A stretch of 64,000 bases of DNA from Castor canadensis. Lineage: Eukaryota; Chordata; Mammalia; Rodentia; Castoridae. Every line of letters begins with the position of its first letter. Position 1 is the stretch's first letter. Location of the stretch: contig NC_133400.1 in assembly GCF_047511655.1 (NCBI RefSeq), positions 37,960,001 through 38,024,000 of the forward strand. The letters run 5' to 3'. The notes beneath the pieces were generated by a model, which searched no databases, had not been told where the DNA came from, and worked only from the letters and a program-made list of their open reading frames with translations. Below, piece by piece: positions 10,763-20,694 of the stretch. The translations under genes and the position numbers were made by a program.

Positions 10763-11059
10763 TTGAGAATTCTCATTGAGTGGAAGGAAAGGGTTACAGC
10801 CCTGGAGGCTTCACTATTGGAAGTCATGGGAGACATCCCCAACAGTCAGGAACTGCACCAGCGTCCTCAATGGATGCCATTTGGGCGGTCTTTGGGTAAG
10901 GATCCTGAATCTGGTGTGAATGGAATTGCACCTGTGAGAGTAGTCTGGTTGACTGGCCAGTACTTGTGTATGTTGGAGAGTCCTGTGCAAATTTGTTTGT
11001 CTGCTGGAATTGTCTCTTTTGTTCTTTGCTGTCTCCTCTGTCCCTCTCTCCTGATCATC
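10763..11059 (+). other. in-frame leader extension upstream of gag (glycoGag-like)
   Basis: An ATG at 10763 opens 99 codons in the same frame as the gag ATG at 11060, with no stop between. The predicted extension ends in a strongly hydrophobic segment (AGIVSFVLCCLLCPSLLII) immediately before the gag Met-Gly. Murine leukaemia virus makes an N-terminally extended membrane-bound glycoGag from an upstream CUG. The topology here, an extension with a membrane segment fused to matrix, is analogous, but the start is AUG and expression is unproven. Chance openness of 99 codons is possible, though the placed hydrophobic stretch argues against it. Confidence 0.5.
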
Positions 11060-12482
11060 ATGGGACAGGCTCAGGTAACTCCTAAGACCCTTCTTCTGAG
11101 TCATTTTTCAGAAATCTGTGCTAAGGGACACAATTATGGCATGAAAATTAAGAAAGGTAAGTTTGACACCCTTTGCTTAGCAGAATGGCCAACCTTTAAT
11201 GTAGGCTGGCCTCCTCAAGGTACCTTCTCCTTGGACACGATTAAGAAGGTCCGAGATGTCATTAATAGACCCGGTCTTCATGGCCACCCTGATCAATATC
11301 CCTACGTCCTTATGTGGCAGACTTTAGTAGAAGACCCCCCTTCCTGGCTGCAACCATTTATCCATGGAGCACCTACAGACTGGCCCGCAATACTGGCTGT
11401 GTCGGGGAACACCCCCACTCCCGTTAATTCCCCTAAGAAGCCTATTCTGTAGGAAGACCCAACTCTCCACCCATCCTTGATAGACTTAGATTGTGAAGTA
11501 AATCCCCTGCCATATGCCGCTGCCATGCCACTCCAGCCAGAGGCAGATGGCTCCTCTGAGCCTCCCCACTTGTCAGCCTCCCCATCTGCACCCTCTGCCC
11601 CGGTCTCTGGACCGGCGAGGGGACTCAGGCCCCATAGGCAGCGAGAAGAAACCCCAGAGGAGGAGCCCTCCTCCACTTCCACCAGGCCCCCCATCCTCCT
11701 GGTGCGGGCCCTGGGTGGTGCTGGTCCTGATGGGGGATGCACCTATCAGTATTGGCCTTTTTCAAGTAGTGACCTGTACAACTGGAAAGCCCAGAATCCT
11801 CCTTTTTCTGAGGACCCTAGAGGCCTGACTGATCTGTTCAAGTCCATTTTGCATACTCACAGTCCCACATGGGATGACTGTCAGCAGCTCCTTAAGACTC
11901 TATTCACCACCGAGAAACGGGAGCAGATTCTCACTGAAGCCAGAAAGAATGTCCCCGGAAACAATGGGTGACCGACCACCCTGCCAAACCTGATTGATGA
12001 TTGTTTTCCTTTAAACAGACCCAACTGGGACTATGGGACTGCAGAAGGTAGGGAGCGTCTCCGGGTCTACTGCCAGACTCTTATGGTAGGCCTCTAGGCA
12101 GCAGCCTGCCGTCCTACCAATTTGGCTAAGGTAAAGGCAATAATGCAGGGGGAAAATGAAAGCCTGGCTGTGTTCCTTGAGAGTCTTTACAATGCATACA
12201 GACAGTATATCCCCCTAGACCCACTAGCAGAGGTGAATCAGTCAGCTGTGATAATGTCCTTCATAAATCAGGCTGCCCCTGATATTAGGAAGAAACTGTA
12301 TAAGCAGGAAGGGCTTGGGGAGATGACTACCTGGGATCTGATGAAAGTAGCTGAAAGGGTTTTTAACACCCAAGAAACCCTGGAAGAACGAGAGGATAGA
12401 ATCAGGAAGGAGAATCAGGAACTACAAGAAAGGATTCGGAAGGAGGACAGGGAACACCAGAGTAAGGAAAACAAGAAACAGC

Positions 12483-12500
12483 AAAAAGAGATGGCTAAGA
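12483..12500 (+). repeat. left copy of 18-bp target-site duplication
   Basis: AAAAAGAGATGGCTAAGA, repeated exactly at 12763-12780. The pair flanks the simple-repeat plus poly(A) insertion in gag. Confidence 0.9.
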
Positions 12501-12649
12501 CACACACTCACACACACACCCACACACACCCACACCCACCCCCCCCACAAACCCACACCCACACCCACCACCCCCAACACACACACCCACACACACCCAC
12601 CCACACACACACCCCCCCACACACACCCACACCCACACCCACCACCCCC

Positions 12650-12684
<35 letters not shown>

Positions 12685-12739
12685 CCACACACACCCCCCC
12701 CCCACACACACACCAACACCCACCCCCCCACCCCCCCAC

Positions 12740-12762
<23 letters not shown>
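12501..12762 (+). repeat. CA/CCCA simple repeat with poly(A) tail inserted in gag
   Basis: About 240 bases made only of A and C (plus a single T and G-free runs), arranged as CA, CCCACA and C-run motifs, then an A-run of about 28. Exact 18-bp direct repeats bracket the whole segment, and the left one begins with an A-run suited to L1 endonuclease cleavage. Poly(A) plus target duplication is the signature of L1-driven target-primed reverse transcription, so the insert looks like a retrotransposed repeat-rich RNA and not only slippage expansion. Later expansion of the CA units is also likely. Confidence 0.75.
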
Positions 12763-12770
<8 letters not shown>

Positions 12771-12780
12771 ATGGCTAAGA
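12763..12780 (+). repeat. right copy of 18-bp target-site duplication
   Basis: Exact copy of 12483-12500. Its leading A residues merge with the poly(A) run. Confidence 0.9.
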
Positions 12781-12878
12781 TATTGCTAACAGGAGTCCAG
12801 GGTCTGGCTGGACCGAGTTCTGGAAAGACCGGCCCCACAAGTCCCCGAAGAGATCGACCCAGGCTAGACCAGGGACAA

Positions 12879-12920
12879 TGTGCCTATTGTAAGGAATATG
12901 GACACTGGAAGAAGGAATGT
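12879..12920 (+). other. nucleocapsid zinc-knuckle motif
   Basis: CAYCKEYGHWKKEC, a CX2CX4HX4C retroviral zinc knuckle that binds the viral RNA. A single knuckle is the gammaretroviral arrangement. Confidence 0.9.
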
Positions 12921-13001
12921 CCCAAACTCCAGGGTCACCTGGGACCAAATAGCAGGCCCAATAATGACGCCTGGGTCCTGTTAGCTGGAATGGACAGTGA
13001 C

Positions 13002-13004
13002 TAG
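13002..13004 (+). promoter_or_regulatory. gag/pro UAG readthrough stop
   Basis: TAG after the gag C-terminus. Protease sequence continues in the same frame from 13005 without a shift, as in gammaretroviruses that make Gag-Pol by UAG readthrough. A downstream pseudoknot was not tested. Confidence 0.75.
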
Positions 13005-15637
13005 AGGGCACGGGACTCGGACCCCCTCCCTGAATCTTGGGTAACCATATATGTGGAGGGGAAGCCCGTGAGATGCATTGTGGACACAGGGGTCCAATAT
13101 TCAGTCCTTAATAAACCTACTGAGCCACTGTCCCAGAAAATTAGCCTTGTGCAGGGAGCCACTGGATCCAAGGCATATCAATGGACTAGCAAACGTCAGG
13201 TGGATTTGGGCCGACATCAGGTGACCCATTCCTTTCTGGTCATTCCTGAGTGCCCTGCCCCCCTTCTGGGATGTGATCTGCTAAGGTGAGGGCTCACATT
13301 CACTTTGAGCTGGACGGTATCAAAGTGACAGATGGACAAGGACAGCCCCTCCAAGTCTTGACCATGTCTCTTGAGGATGAACATCACTTGTTCTCCTTGC
13401 GGGACCCTCCCCCGAAACCTATTGAGTGGTCCCCTGAAATGGCTTATTGGATTCAAACCTACCCCAAGGCTTGGGCAGAAATAGCAGGTGTGGGGCTGGT
13501 GGAACATCAAGCCCCGGTAATAGTAGAGATCAAGGCTTCGGCTCAGCCCATCCAAGTCCGTCAGTATCCCATGTCTTCTGAGGCATGGAGGGGGATTGCC
13601 TCACATAAACCGTCTCCTGGAGGCTGGAATATTACGGCCCTGCCGTTCTGCTTGGAACACTCCACTTCTCCCCGTTAAGAAACCCGGGGGGAAAAGACTA
13701 TAGGCCAGTCCAAGATTTAAGGGAAGTAAACAAGAGGGTTGAGGACATCCACCCCACAGTCCCCAACCCCTATACCTTGCTGAGCCATTTTCCCCCCTCC
13801 CATGTTTGGTATACCACTTTGGACTTGAAAGATGCTTTTTTTAGCATAGTCCTGGCACCCAATAGTCAACACATTTTTGCCTTCAAATGGCATGATGAAA
13901 ATACGGGAACCCCCGGACAGCTAACATGGACTAGACTTCCTCAAGGTTTCAAAAACTCCCCTACTCTGTTCAATGAGGCTCTTAATCAGGATCTGGACTC
14001 ATATTGCTGGAGCCACAGTTCCGTCACACTTTTGCAGTATGTAGATGACTTGCTTCTGGCAGCTGCATCTGAAGCTGAGTGCTGGCAAGCCACTGGAGAC
14101 CTCCTCCAGGAGCTGGGGAAGTTGGGCTATCAGGCCAGTGCAAAGAAGGCTCAAATTTGTAGACAAACAGTCACCTACCTGGGGTATGAACTAAAAGAGG
14201 GAACCAGATAGTTAACGAATGCTATGAAAGAAACTATTCTCAGACTCCCCGTCCCCACCTCGGCTCGAGAAGTCCGCGAGTTCCTGGGGACGGCGGGCTA
14301 CTGCCGGCTGTGGATATTGGGGTATGCTGAACTGGCAAAACCCTTATATGAGGCAACTAAGGACAAGGCCCCTTGGACCTGGGGGCCAGATCAACAAAAG
14401 GCCTTTAAGGAGCTCAAGACCGCCCTCCTGAGAGCCCCAGCCCTGGTGCTGCCAGACCCTCTAAAGCCCTTCACCCTCTTTGTAGATGAAAGAAGGGGGA
14501 TAGCAAAAGGGGTACTAATGCAGTACCTAGGGCCCTGGAAGCAGCCAGTTGCTTATCTATCCAAAAGGTTAGACCCAGTTGCAGCAGGCTGGCCCCCATG
14601 CCTGCAGATCATAGCGGCAGTTGCCCTAATGGTAAAGGACGCAGATAAGCTCACTTTTGGGCAACATCTGAAGGTGGTAACCCCCCATGCAGTGGAGGGG
14701 GTCCTAAAGCACCCTCCAGGTAGATGGATGACCAATGTCCGACTGACTCATTACCAAGGGCTCTTGCTGGATGCTCCCCGAATCCTCTTCTCCGACCCGG
14801 TTTCTCTAAATCTGGCCACCTTGCTGCCAAATCCGGACCTGGAAGCTCCTCTACATGACTGTCAGGAGATTATAGCTGAAATCACCCAAGTGCGCCCCGA
14901 TCTCCAGGACTCAACCCTACCCAACAGTGAGCTGGTATGGTATACAGATGGGAGTAGTTTCATTTCGGATGGGGTGCGTAAGGTGGGCGCAGCGGTGGTA
15001 GACCAAGATGGGAACATAATTTGGAGTGCCCCGCTGCCCCCAGGGACCTCAGCCCAGAAGGCCGAACTGATCGCGCTGGCAGAGGCACTTGAGCGGGCTG
15101 AGGGAAAACGAGTGACTGTTTATACCGACAGCTGTTATGCTTTCAGCACCATCCATGTACATGGTGCCATCTACTGGGAAAGGGATTTCATTACAGTGGA
15201 AGGAAAGGAGCTACGTAACCTCCCGGAGATCCAGAGACTACTGACTGCGGTGCAGAAGCCCCAAGCTGAACCCGGAAAATGGCATCGTCCCAGGGGATTA
15301 GGTATGGGTAAAGAGGCACAGAGCCTGCACTCTGGAAGAAAGATGGAAAGGCCCTTACCTGGTCATTCTGGTTACCCCCACTGCTCTTAAGGTTGACGGC
15401 ATTGGGCCTTGAGTCCATCACTCCCATGTGCATCAAGCCAATCATCAGGAACAGAAAGAGGCTAGAGAGTGGACCATGCGGTGGCACCCAGATAACCCAT
15501 TGAAGCTGAAGCTTTTGCGACTCTGGGAACATTCAGAGTCTTCAGGAGCAGCCACGGATGGGTTGGCTGGTCGCTCTGATCTTGCTCAATGCCTAGAGCA
15601 GGAGCCTCACAGAAACAAACCGTCACCAGCCCTATAA
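13005..15637 (+). pseudogene. pol: young ERV pro-pol, frameshifted and missing most of integrase
   Basis: Domains in order: protease with active-site DTG at 13083-13091; RT with the [16 protein letters not shown] motif and catalytic YVDD at 14038-14049; tether; RNase H with WYTDGSS and TDSCYAF segments (about 14938-15250); then only the C-terminal end of integrase (about 15300-15637). Breaks: frame changes near 13287, 13590-13598 and 13690-13696; an in-frame TAG at 14209-14211; a deletion of roughly 1 kb near 15255-15300 removing the RNase H end and the zinc and catalytic core of integrase; and a TGA at 15410-15412. Pol overlaps env by about 80 bases, as usual. It cannot make an active replicase. 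Confidence 0.93.
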
Positions 15638-17447
15638 GCAAACCTGGATACTCACTGATGGGGAGACTTATACCACCCTTAACGAGACTACTCGCACTGC
15701 CCCCATAGGAACTTGGTGGCCGGAGCTTCAATTCTGCTTCAGAGACATTAATCCTGCCTACAAGTCTACTGCCCCGGAGTCAGCCCGACATTATGGTTTT
15801 TATGCTTGCCCCGGCCACAAAAAGAACAAGGACTATGGGGGGATACAATACTCCTTCTGTAAGTCATGGACATGTGTCACATCCAATGATGGTGAATGGA
15901 AGTGGGGGATATCAAAACCGGACCTAGTCAAATTTGCCGTTGTAAACGGAGTACCCTGGGGGCACAGAATTCCGTCACCCATCCATGAATGCCAGCCCAC
16001 AGATACAGATAGAATCAAGGTCACCTTCACTGACAGTGGCAAAGAGGACACCCCCAGGTGGATACAAGGCAAGGTGTGGGGACTTGTGTTTTATAAATAT
16101 GGTGGACATTCTGGTTCGACCGTAGTAATCAGATTAAAAGTTGAGCCCATGGGGCCACCATCCAAAATGGTAGGCCCCAACAAAGTACTTAAGCCGTCCT
16201 ATGTAGAGCCACCTCTCTGACCTCGCACAACCCCAGTCCCTACCCGGCCTCACACAAAGGCTAGTATTAAAACTCCTAGACCATTAGGCACTGGCCCTCC
16301 CTTGGTGAAGCCCAGTCTCATGACCAGGTCCACAGACCCCCTCTGGAATCTGGTAAATGCTGCATTCCTAACATTGAACCACACCAACCCTAATATGACT
16401 ACCTCCTGCTGGCTGTGCTATGATGTGAGGCCCCCATTCTATGAGGCAATAGGGCTAGATGTCACCTATGATATCTCGACTAGTGAAAACCCCACTCAAT
16501 GTTCCTGGGGAGACTGTAAGAGAGGTCTGACCATACAACAAGTGAGCAGCCAAGGAACCTGCTTAGGGAAGGTGCCGGTGGGAAAACAGGACCTATGTGC
16601 TGTTGTAGAAAACAACCCCACCTGGGGCGATGGTATTAAGTGGGCAATTCCAAAAGGCAATGGATGGTGGATATGCTCACAGTCCGGGCTCACCCCTTGC
16701 CTATCAACTAATGTGTTTAACGGCTCTAAAGAATTCTGTGTCCTAGTGGCTGCGCTGCCCCGCATCACCTATCATTCTGAGGAGAGCCTATATTCATACT
16801 GGAATACAGGAACAGGTGAGAGAAAGAAGAGAGAGCCTATTTCTGCATTAACCATTGCTACCCTACTTAGCCTAGGGGTGGCTGGGGCAGGAACTGGCAT
16901 AGCCTCCCTGGCTACTTAACATAAAGGGATGTCCTCACTGCACGCGGCCATAGACAAGGATATAGAGAGGATAGAAGCCTCCATTAGTCACCTAGAAAAA
17001 TCCCTTACCTCTCTATCTGAGGTAGTGCTTCAGAACCGATGGGGCCTAGACTTATTGTTCCTTCAGCAGGGGGGAATATGTGCCACCTTAGGGGAGGAAT
17101 GTTGTTTTTATGCTGACCATTCAGGGGTAGTTAGGGAGTCTATGTCTAAAGTGAGGGAAGGACTGGCAAAAAGGAAACGGGAAAGGGAAGCCCAAGAAAA
17201 TTGGCTCGAAGCTTGGTTCAATAGGTCCCCCTGGTTCACTACCTTGGTCTCTACCCTGGTGGGCCCTCTGGTCATACTACTGCTTATCTTAACCTTTGGT
17301 CCTTGTATTCTGAATAAGCTAGTGACCTTCATGAGAGATCAAATTAGTACAGTCCAACTAATGGTCCTGAAACAGCAATATGAACAGTTACCTAGCCCTG
17401 AGGATGTTTACGCTCGTCGCCCAGATGAGCATGATTCCTCATTATGA
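15558..17447 (+). pseudogene. env: young ERV env, near full length with three nonsense codons
   Basis: The frame from ATG 15558 to TGA 17445 spans about 630 codons, close to usual gammaretroviral length. It has no frameshift but three in-frame stops: TAG 15594-15596 in the signal peptide, TGA 16218-16220 (CTC-TGA, possible CpG decay) and TAA 16917-16919 near the fusion peptide. The surface subunit carries the CWLC isomerase motif at 16407-16418. An RKKR furin-type site is at 16821-16832, followed by a hydrophobic Ala/Gly-rich fusion peptide. TM has heptads, CX6CC at 17079-17105, a membrane anchor (about 17240-17320) and a cytoplasmic tail. CWLC plus CX6CC indicates gamma-type covalent SU-TM linkage. 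Confidence 0.93.
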
Positions 17448-17453
17448 ACAACT

Positions 17454-17464
17454 AAAGGGGGGAA
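17454..17464 (+). promoter_or_regulatory. polypurine tract
   Basis: AAAGGGGGGAA directly abutting the 3' LTR, the plus-strand DNA priming site. Confidence 0.9.
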
Positions 17465-17946
17465 TGTTAGGTTACAAATGTTAGGGTACCTTTGAGGCTT
17501 GCAGCCCACTCAGCCTGAAACCAGCCATGGTTAACATGACCCAAGCCATCACTTACTGGAACTAAGGGGGGGTGGGATGGTTTCTGGGAACAGGGACTGT
17601 TTCTGGTTAATCTTGCTAAAACAGTATGTGAGTCAATGAGTTAAGACACCTGGTGTTTACCAAATTCCTGATAAATAATCTTCAAGTAATCTTGCCCCAC
17701 CACCAAGATGTGGGTGATATCAGAAATATGTGACCCCAGGGACCATAAAAATTGCTGTGTGACCGTGACTAATGTCTAAAAAATATAAAAGCAGCCTGAA
17801 CTTTGTATTCGGGGTCCGTGTTGAAACCCACAGTGTCGGGCAGATACCTGGACCCCAGCTGGCTGGAAATAAACCTCGCTTTGTGGCTTACATTATCGTG
17901 AGTGTCTTTTGTTCCTCTGAGGGGTGGTCAACTTCGGACTCCAACA
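17465..17946 (+). repeat. 3' LTR of young ERV
   Basis: 482 bp, TGTTAGG to CCAACA. Differs from the 5' LTR at about seven substitutions and one extra G. TATAAAA is at 17784-17790 and AATAAA at 17868-17873. Confidence 0.97.
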
Positions 17947-18074
17947 GAAACCAGGAGGGGTCCTTGAGATGAATTAGGACTAGGACCACTGTTCATGCCC
18001 ATCCCACAGTATGTCCACCTGTCCACACCGTGGGGTCTACTTGTTCCTCTATCAGGGCAAGCAAAAGTACTCTC

Positions 18075-19820
18075 CTAGGGGTAAAAGAGCTGTACCCCCA
18101 GTTTAAATAGAAGGTCTCCCCCTAGCAGAGGAGAGGGGTTTCTGGGATAATTAAAAAGGAGTGACAGAAATGGGAATCTCCCCAGGAGCAGGCTAAAGGC
18201 TGAGTGAAATAACGCTCTAGGGGCTGGCCTGATATGCCTCGAACAGTAAATTTCTTGGAGGACCTGGGTCCGGGAGGGAAAGGAATTGCTGATCCAGTAT
18301 TGATAAGGAGGTTGACCTTGTGCTTTTCGATGGTAAGTATAACCCCAGGCTCCTCTGCTTTTATGGTGGTTACAGGAGCCTGGATGGGAGGCCCAAGGAC
18401 CCATTATTGGGTGGGAGGCTCTGGCCTCAGTTCCCTTGGGAACTAAGGACAGTGTCCCTTCCAATGTTTACCCTGACAAATGGGGGAGGTCCTGGAGGTA
18501 GCTTTCTCTTGGGGCACTCCTTCCTAAAATGGTCTGCCTGTCCACATTAAAAGCATGTCCTCAGGTTTGGACTTTGCCCTGGGGAAGCCTCTCTGAGCAC
18601 TATTATCAGAGCCTCCTGTCGTTTATCCTTTCTCTTTTCCTTTTCCAGGTTCTTTTCTAAGTCCCTATTATAGTATACAGACGTGGCTACATGGACCAAT
18701 TGGTCTAGATCTCTGCTCCCTTCAGCCACCAGGTTTTGAAGCTTTTTATGGTTATCTGGTGCTTGTTAGGAATTTATCTTTTAGGACAATTTCCTCTCCT
18801 GTGACTCTGGCACAATGTTGGTATGCTTTTGTAAACATCCTTAAGTCTCTGTAGGAAAGCTACTGGGGCTTCTAAGGGTCCTTGCTGTACAGCTGTGACT
18901 TAGGAGTAATTAAGGGGTTTTACCTTGGCTCTCCTTAGATCCTCAAGAATGCAGGGTCCCACTTAGGGTCATACCTAGGTACTGCCTGATTTCCTGTCAG
19001 ATTTGGCAATTGGGGTTCCCTTTTAGGTATCCAGTGTCTTTGTCTTTCTACTCCCTCCCCCTCCTCTTCCTGTAAGGGCCCAGTCTGAGATTAGCCTGTA
19101 GGGCCACATTTATCTAAGTGATTATCGTCCCCAGCTTTCACTGCCTGATCTAGTACCCACTGTTTCTCCAGAGCAATAAGGGTCTGAGATAGCAATAGCA
19201 TTACATCTTTCCAGCTCATTTAAAGTTTTGGCTGACTTCTCTGAATGCCTGGATGTAGTAACCTGGATTTTCTGTGTAATTTCCTAAATCCTTTTTTTAC
19301 TTAAGTTCACTCACTCTAAAAGGAACGTGAGCCTCATCTCCTCAAGGAATTAACTGGAGGGGGTAGAGTCCGGTGTGTGAGGTAGCTTGGGTAAGGGGGG
19401 AAAGGGGGAGCTGATGGAGCATCAGATGGGTTCTTTGGTTCCTCAAGGGAGTTTGGTGGCTTTTTGCAAAGGGTCACCATGGTCTGGGTATCTAGCCTGC
19501 ATTTGCTCAGCCATTCTGGGTGGTCTCTTAGGAAAAAGAACAGTAGAACATATGGAACTTCAGTCCACTTCCCTCCTTTTTATAGAACATGTAACTGAAG
19601 AATGGTATAATTAATGCTCCCTCCTTCTGGCCATCTTTCCTCATCTCCCAGAGGATACTGTGGCCAAGCCTGGGTGCAGTAAAACTTGAGTTGCTTTTGC
19701 TGAAGACATTCTGGATCAGTCTTTCCAATGTTTTAATAAGCAGGCAAGGGGGGATCCTTCCTTGATCCTTGAGGCTTGATTCCCCATCTAAAAAGGGAAA
19801 TAAGGGACAATTGGTCACCT
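18075..19820 (-). pseudogene. old ERV gag-pro remnant
   Basis: Many stops. Recognisable parts are a zinc-knuckle-like pair around 18570-18440 (one reads CQGKHWKGHC) and a protease C-terminal-like segment with a PLL-GGDLLFKLG motif near 18120-18090. The open stretch 19818-19528 has a hydrophilic gag-like composition. No complete domain survives. Confidence 0.6.
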
Positions 19821-19923
19821 TAACATAGGTTTCTCCTTTTAACTAAGTGTCTCCAGATGAGGAGAAACTCTACATGGGAGAGTGCATCCCTCTCCCTTGC
19901 TCTCCTGCCACTGCCACCTGTGG

Positions 19924-20637
19924 CTAAGGTTGTGCAGGACATTTAGGTTTTCTGGTTGTATACACTGCACCCCCCCCCTCAAAGCCCCTGACCAATTTTT
20001 TTGTCTGTTTATTTTGACTTGCCTGTTTGTCCTGTGACCCAGGTACCTGGCTCTCCTCTACCAACTGAAGGCTTGTAATTAAAAAAAAAAAACAAAAAAA
20101 CTCTATCAAAGTAACCAAGAGGGCTTGCATGGCCAGGGGGAGGACCTCTGCAGAGGCGTGGACAGGGACTCCTGATGAAGTAGACTTTTGTCCACCTATA
20201 TATCCTGTGAGGCATATAGGCTTTTTATGAAAAGGAGAGGGAGCATCTGAAGGCATTTGCTGTGGTAAGGTGCAAAAATGGCAAAAATGGAGAAGACCCT
20301 GAGGTCTCTGCCTTTTAACTGTGTTTTTTTTTCTTTTCCTGAGGGCAGGCTGTAGAACCTGTTTAACTAGTTTAACCAGATGCCTGACAAAGGCAGTTAA
20401 GCTCAAGTTAGAGACTAGCACTTTCTGGTGCCTGCAGGGATTTTCCCCAAACTCCCTGAAGAAGGAAGCCCACTGCTGTTTACAGCAAAGGGAGGGAGGG
20501 GGACACTCATCCTGAACTACTTGGGAAAAAGGAAGAAGCTGAGGATTGGGGAAAAAGTTTCCAGTCTCAACGCATGAGGGATTATTGATCATCCCTGCTG
20601 TCCAGGTCGATTCTGCCCAAGGGCAGTACTGGAGCAC
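19924..20637 (-). other. 237-codon open stretch in old ERV leader/pre-gag
   Basis: An open minus-strand frame with a basic segment (ALRKRKKNTVKRQR) and a hydrophobic run (IEFFCFFFLITSLQ), the latter partly encoded by a simple A/T tract at 20079-20100. It lies where the ERV leader or gag start should be. I cannot assign a domain, and it may be chance openness. Confidence 0.3.
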
Positions 20638-20694
20638 TGGAAGTGAAGGGTGACTTCCACTCTCGGGCCAAGTTTGAATGGGTCAGTCATGAAA

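Larger units (their letters stand above)
11060..13004 (+). pseudogene. gag: young ERV gag, three nonsense codons and a repeat insertion
   Basis: Gag is the virion structural polyprotein. It starts at 11060 with Met-Gly-Gln, a myristoylation-type N-terminus for matrix. A proline-rich p12-like segment with overlapping PSAP late-domain motifs (near 11580-11600) and capsid with [13 protein letters not shown] follow. The major homology region (IMQGENESLAVFLE, about 12140-12181) precedes a charged Glu/Arg/Lys coiled segment. A nucleocapsid zinc knuckle CX2CX4HX4C is at 12879-12920. Breaks: TAG 11450-11452, TGA 11969-11971 and TAG 12095-12097, all in frame, and a 280-bp gain at 12501-12780 that shifts the frame. 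The terminal TAG at 13002-13004 separates gag from pro in the same frame. Confidence 0.93.
10142..17946 (+). mobile_element. young gammaretrovirus-like ERV provirus, tRNA-Gln primer type
   Basis: Complete proviral layout on the plus strand: 5' LTR 10142-10622, tRNA-Gln primer site 10625-10642, leader, gag 11060-13004, pro-pol 13005-15637, env 15558-17447, polypurine tract 17454-17464, 3' LTR 17465-17946. The LTRs differ by about seven substitutions and one 1-base indel over 481 bp, about 1.5 percent. With rodent neutral rates near 2-4 per billion sites per year this suggests integration a few million years ago at most. It sits in pol of the old minus-strand ERV. Flanking 4-mers are GGAA (10138-10141) and GAAA (17947-17950), a near-match for a 4-bp target duplication. 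Every gene is broken. Primer type and layout resemble the rodent GLN family. Confidence 0.95.
17947..20690 (-). mobile_element. old class I ERV, 5' half (leader, gag, protease)
   Basis: Minus-strand retroviral remnants reading toward the insertion point: leader or pre-gag sequence (20690-about 19820), matrix-like sequence (about 19550-19400), degenerate capsid, nucleocapsid with two zinc-knuckle-like motifs (about 18570-18440), and protease-like sequence (about 18440-18075). It continues into pol at 10141. No LTR or recognisable primer site is seen at the right end, so the 5' LTR appears deleted. Boundary with host DNA near 20690 is approximate. Confidence 0.75.

Noticed and set aside
12422-12838. 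Minus-strand open frames of Gly/Val/Cys/Trp repeats, up to 138 codons
   Set aside because: They are antisense translations of the CA/CCCA repeat. Pure simple repeats stay open in several frames, and there is no other support.
16302-17447. Domesticated, syncytin-like envelope from the young provirus
   Set aside because: Although env has no frameshifts, nonsense codons lie in the signal peptide, the surface subunit and beside the fusion peptide, so no full-length protein can be made from this copy.
19924-20637. Novel 237-residue host protein on the minus strand
   Set aside because: It lies in the leader/pre-gag zone of the old ERV, includes residues encoded by an A/T simple tract, and has no recognisable domain; kept only as a low-confidence open stretch.
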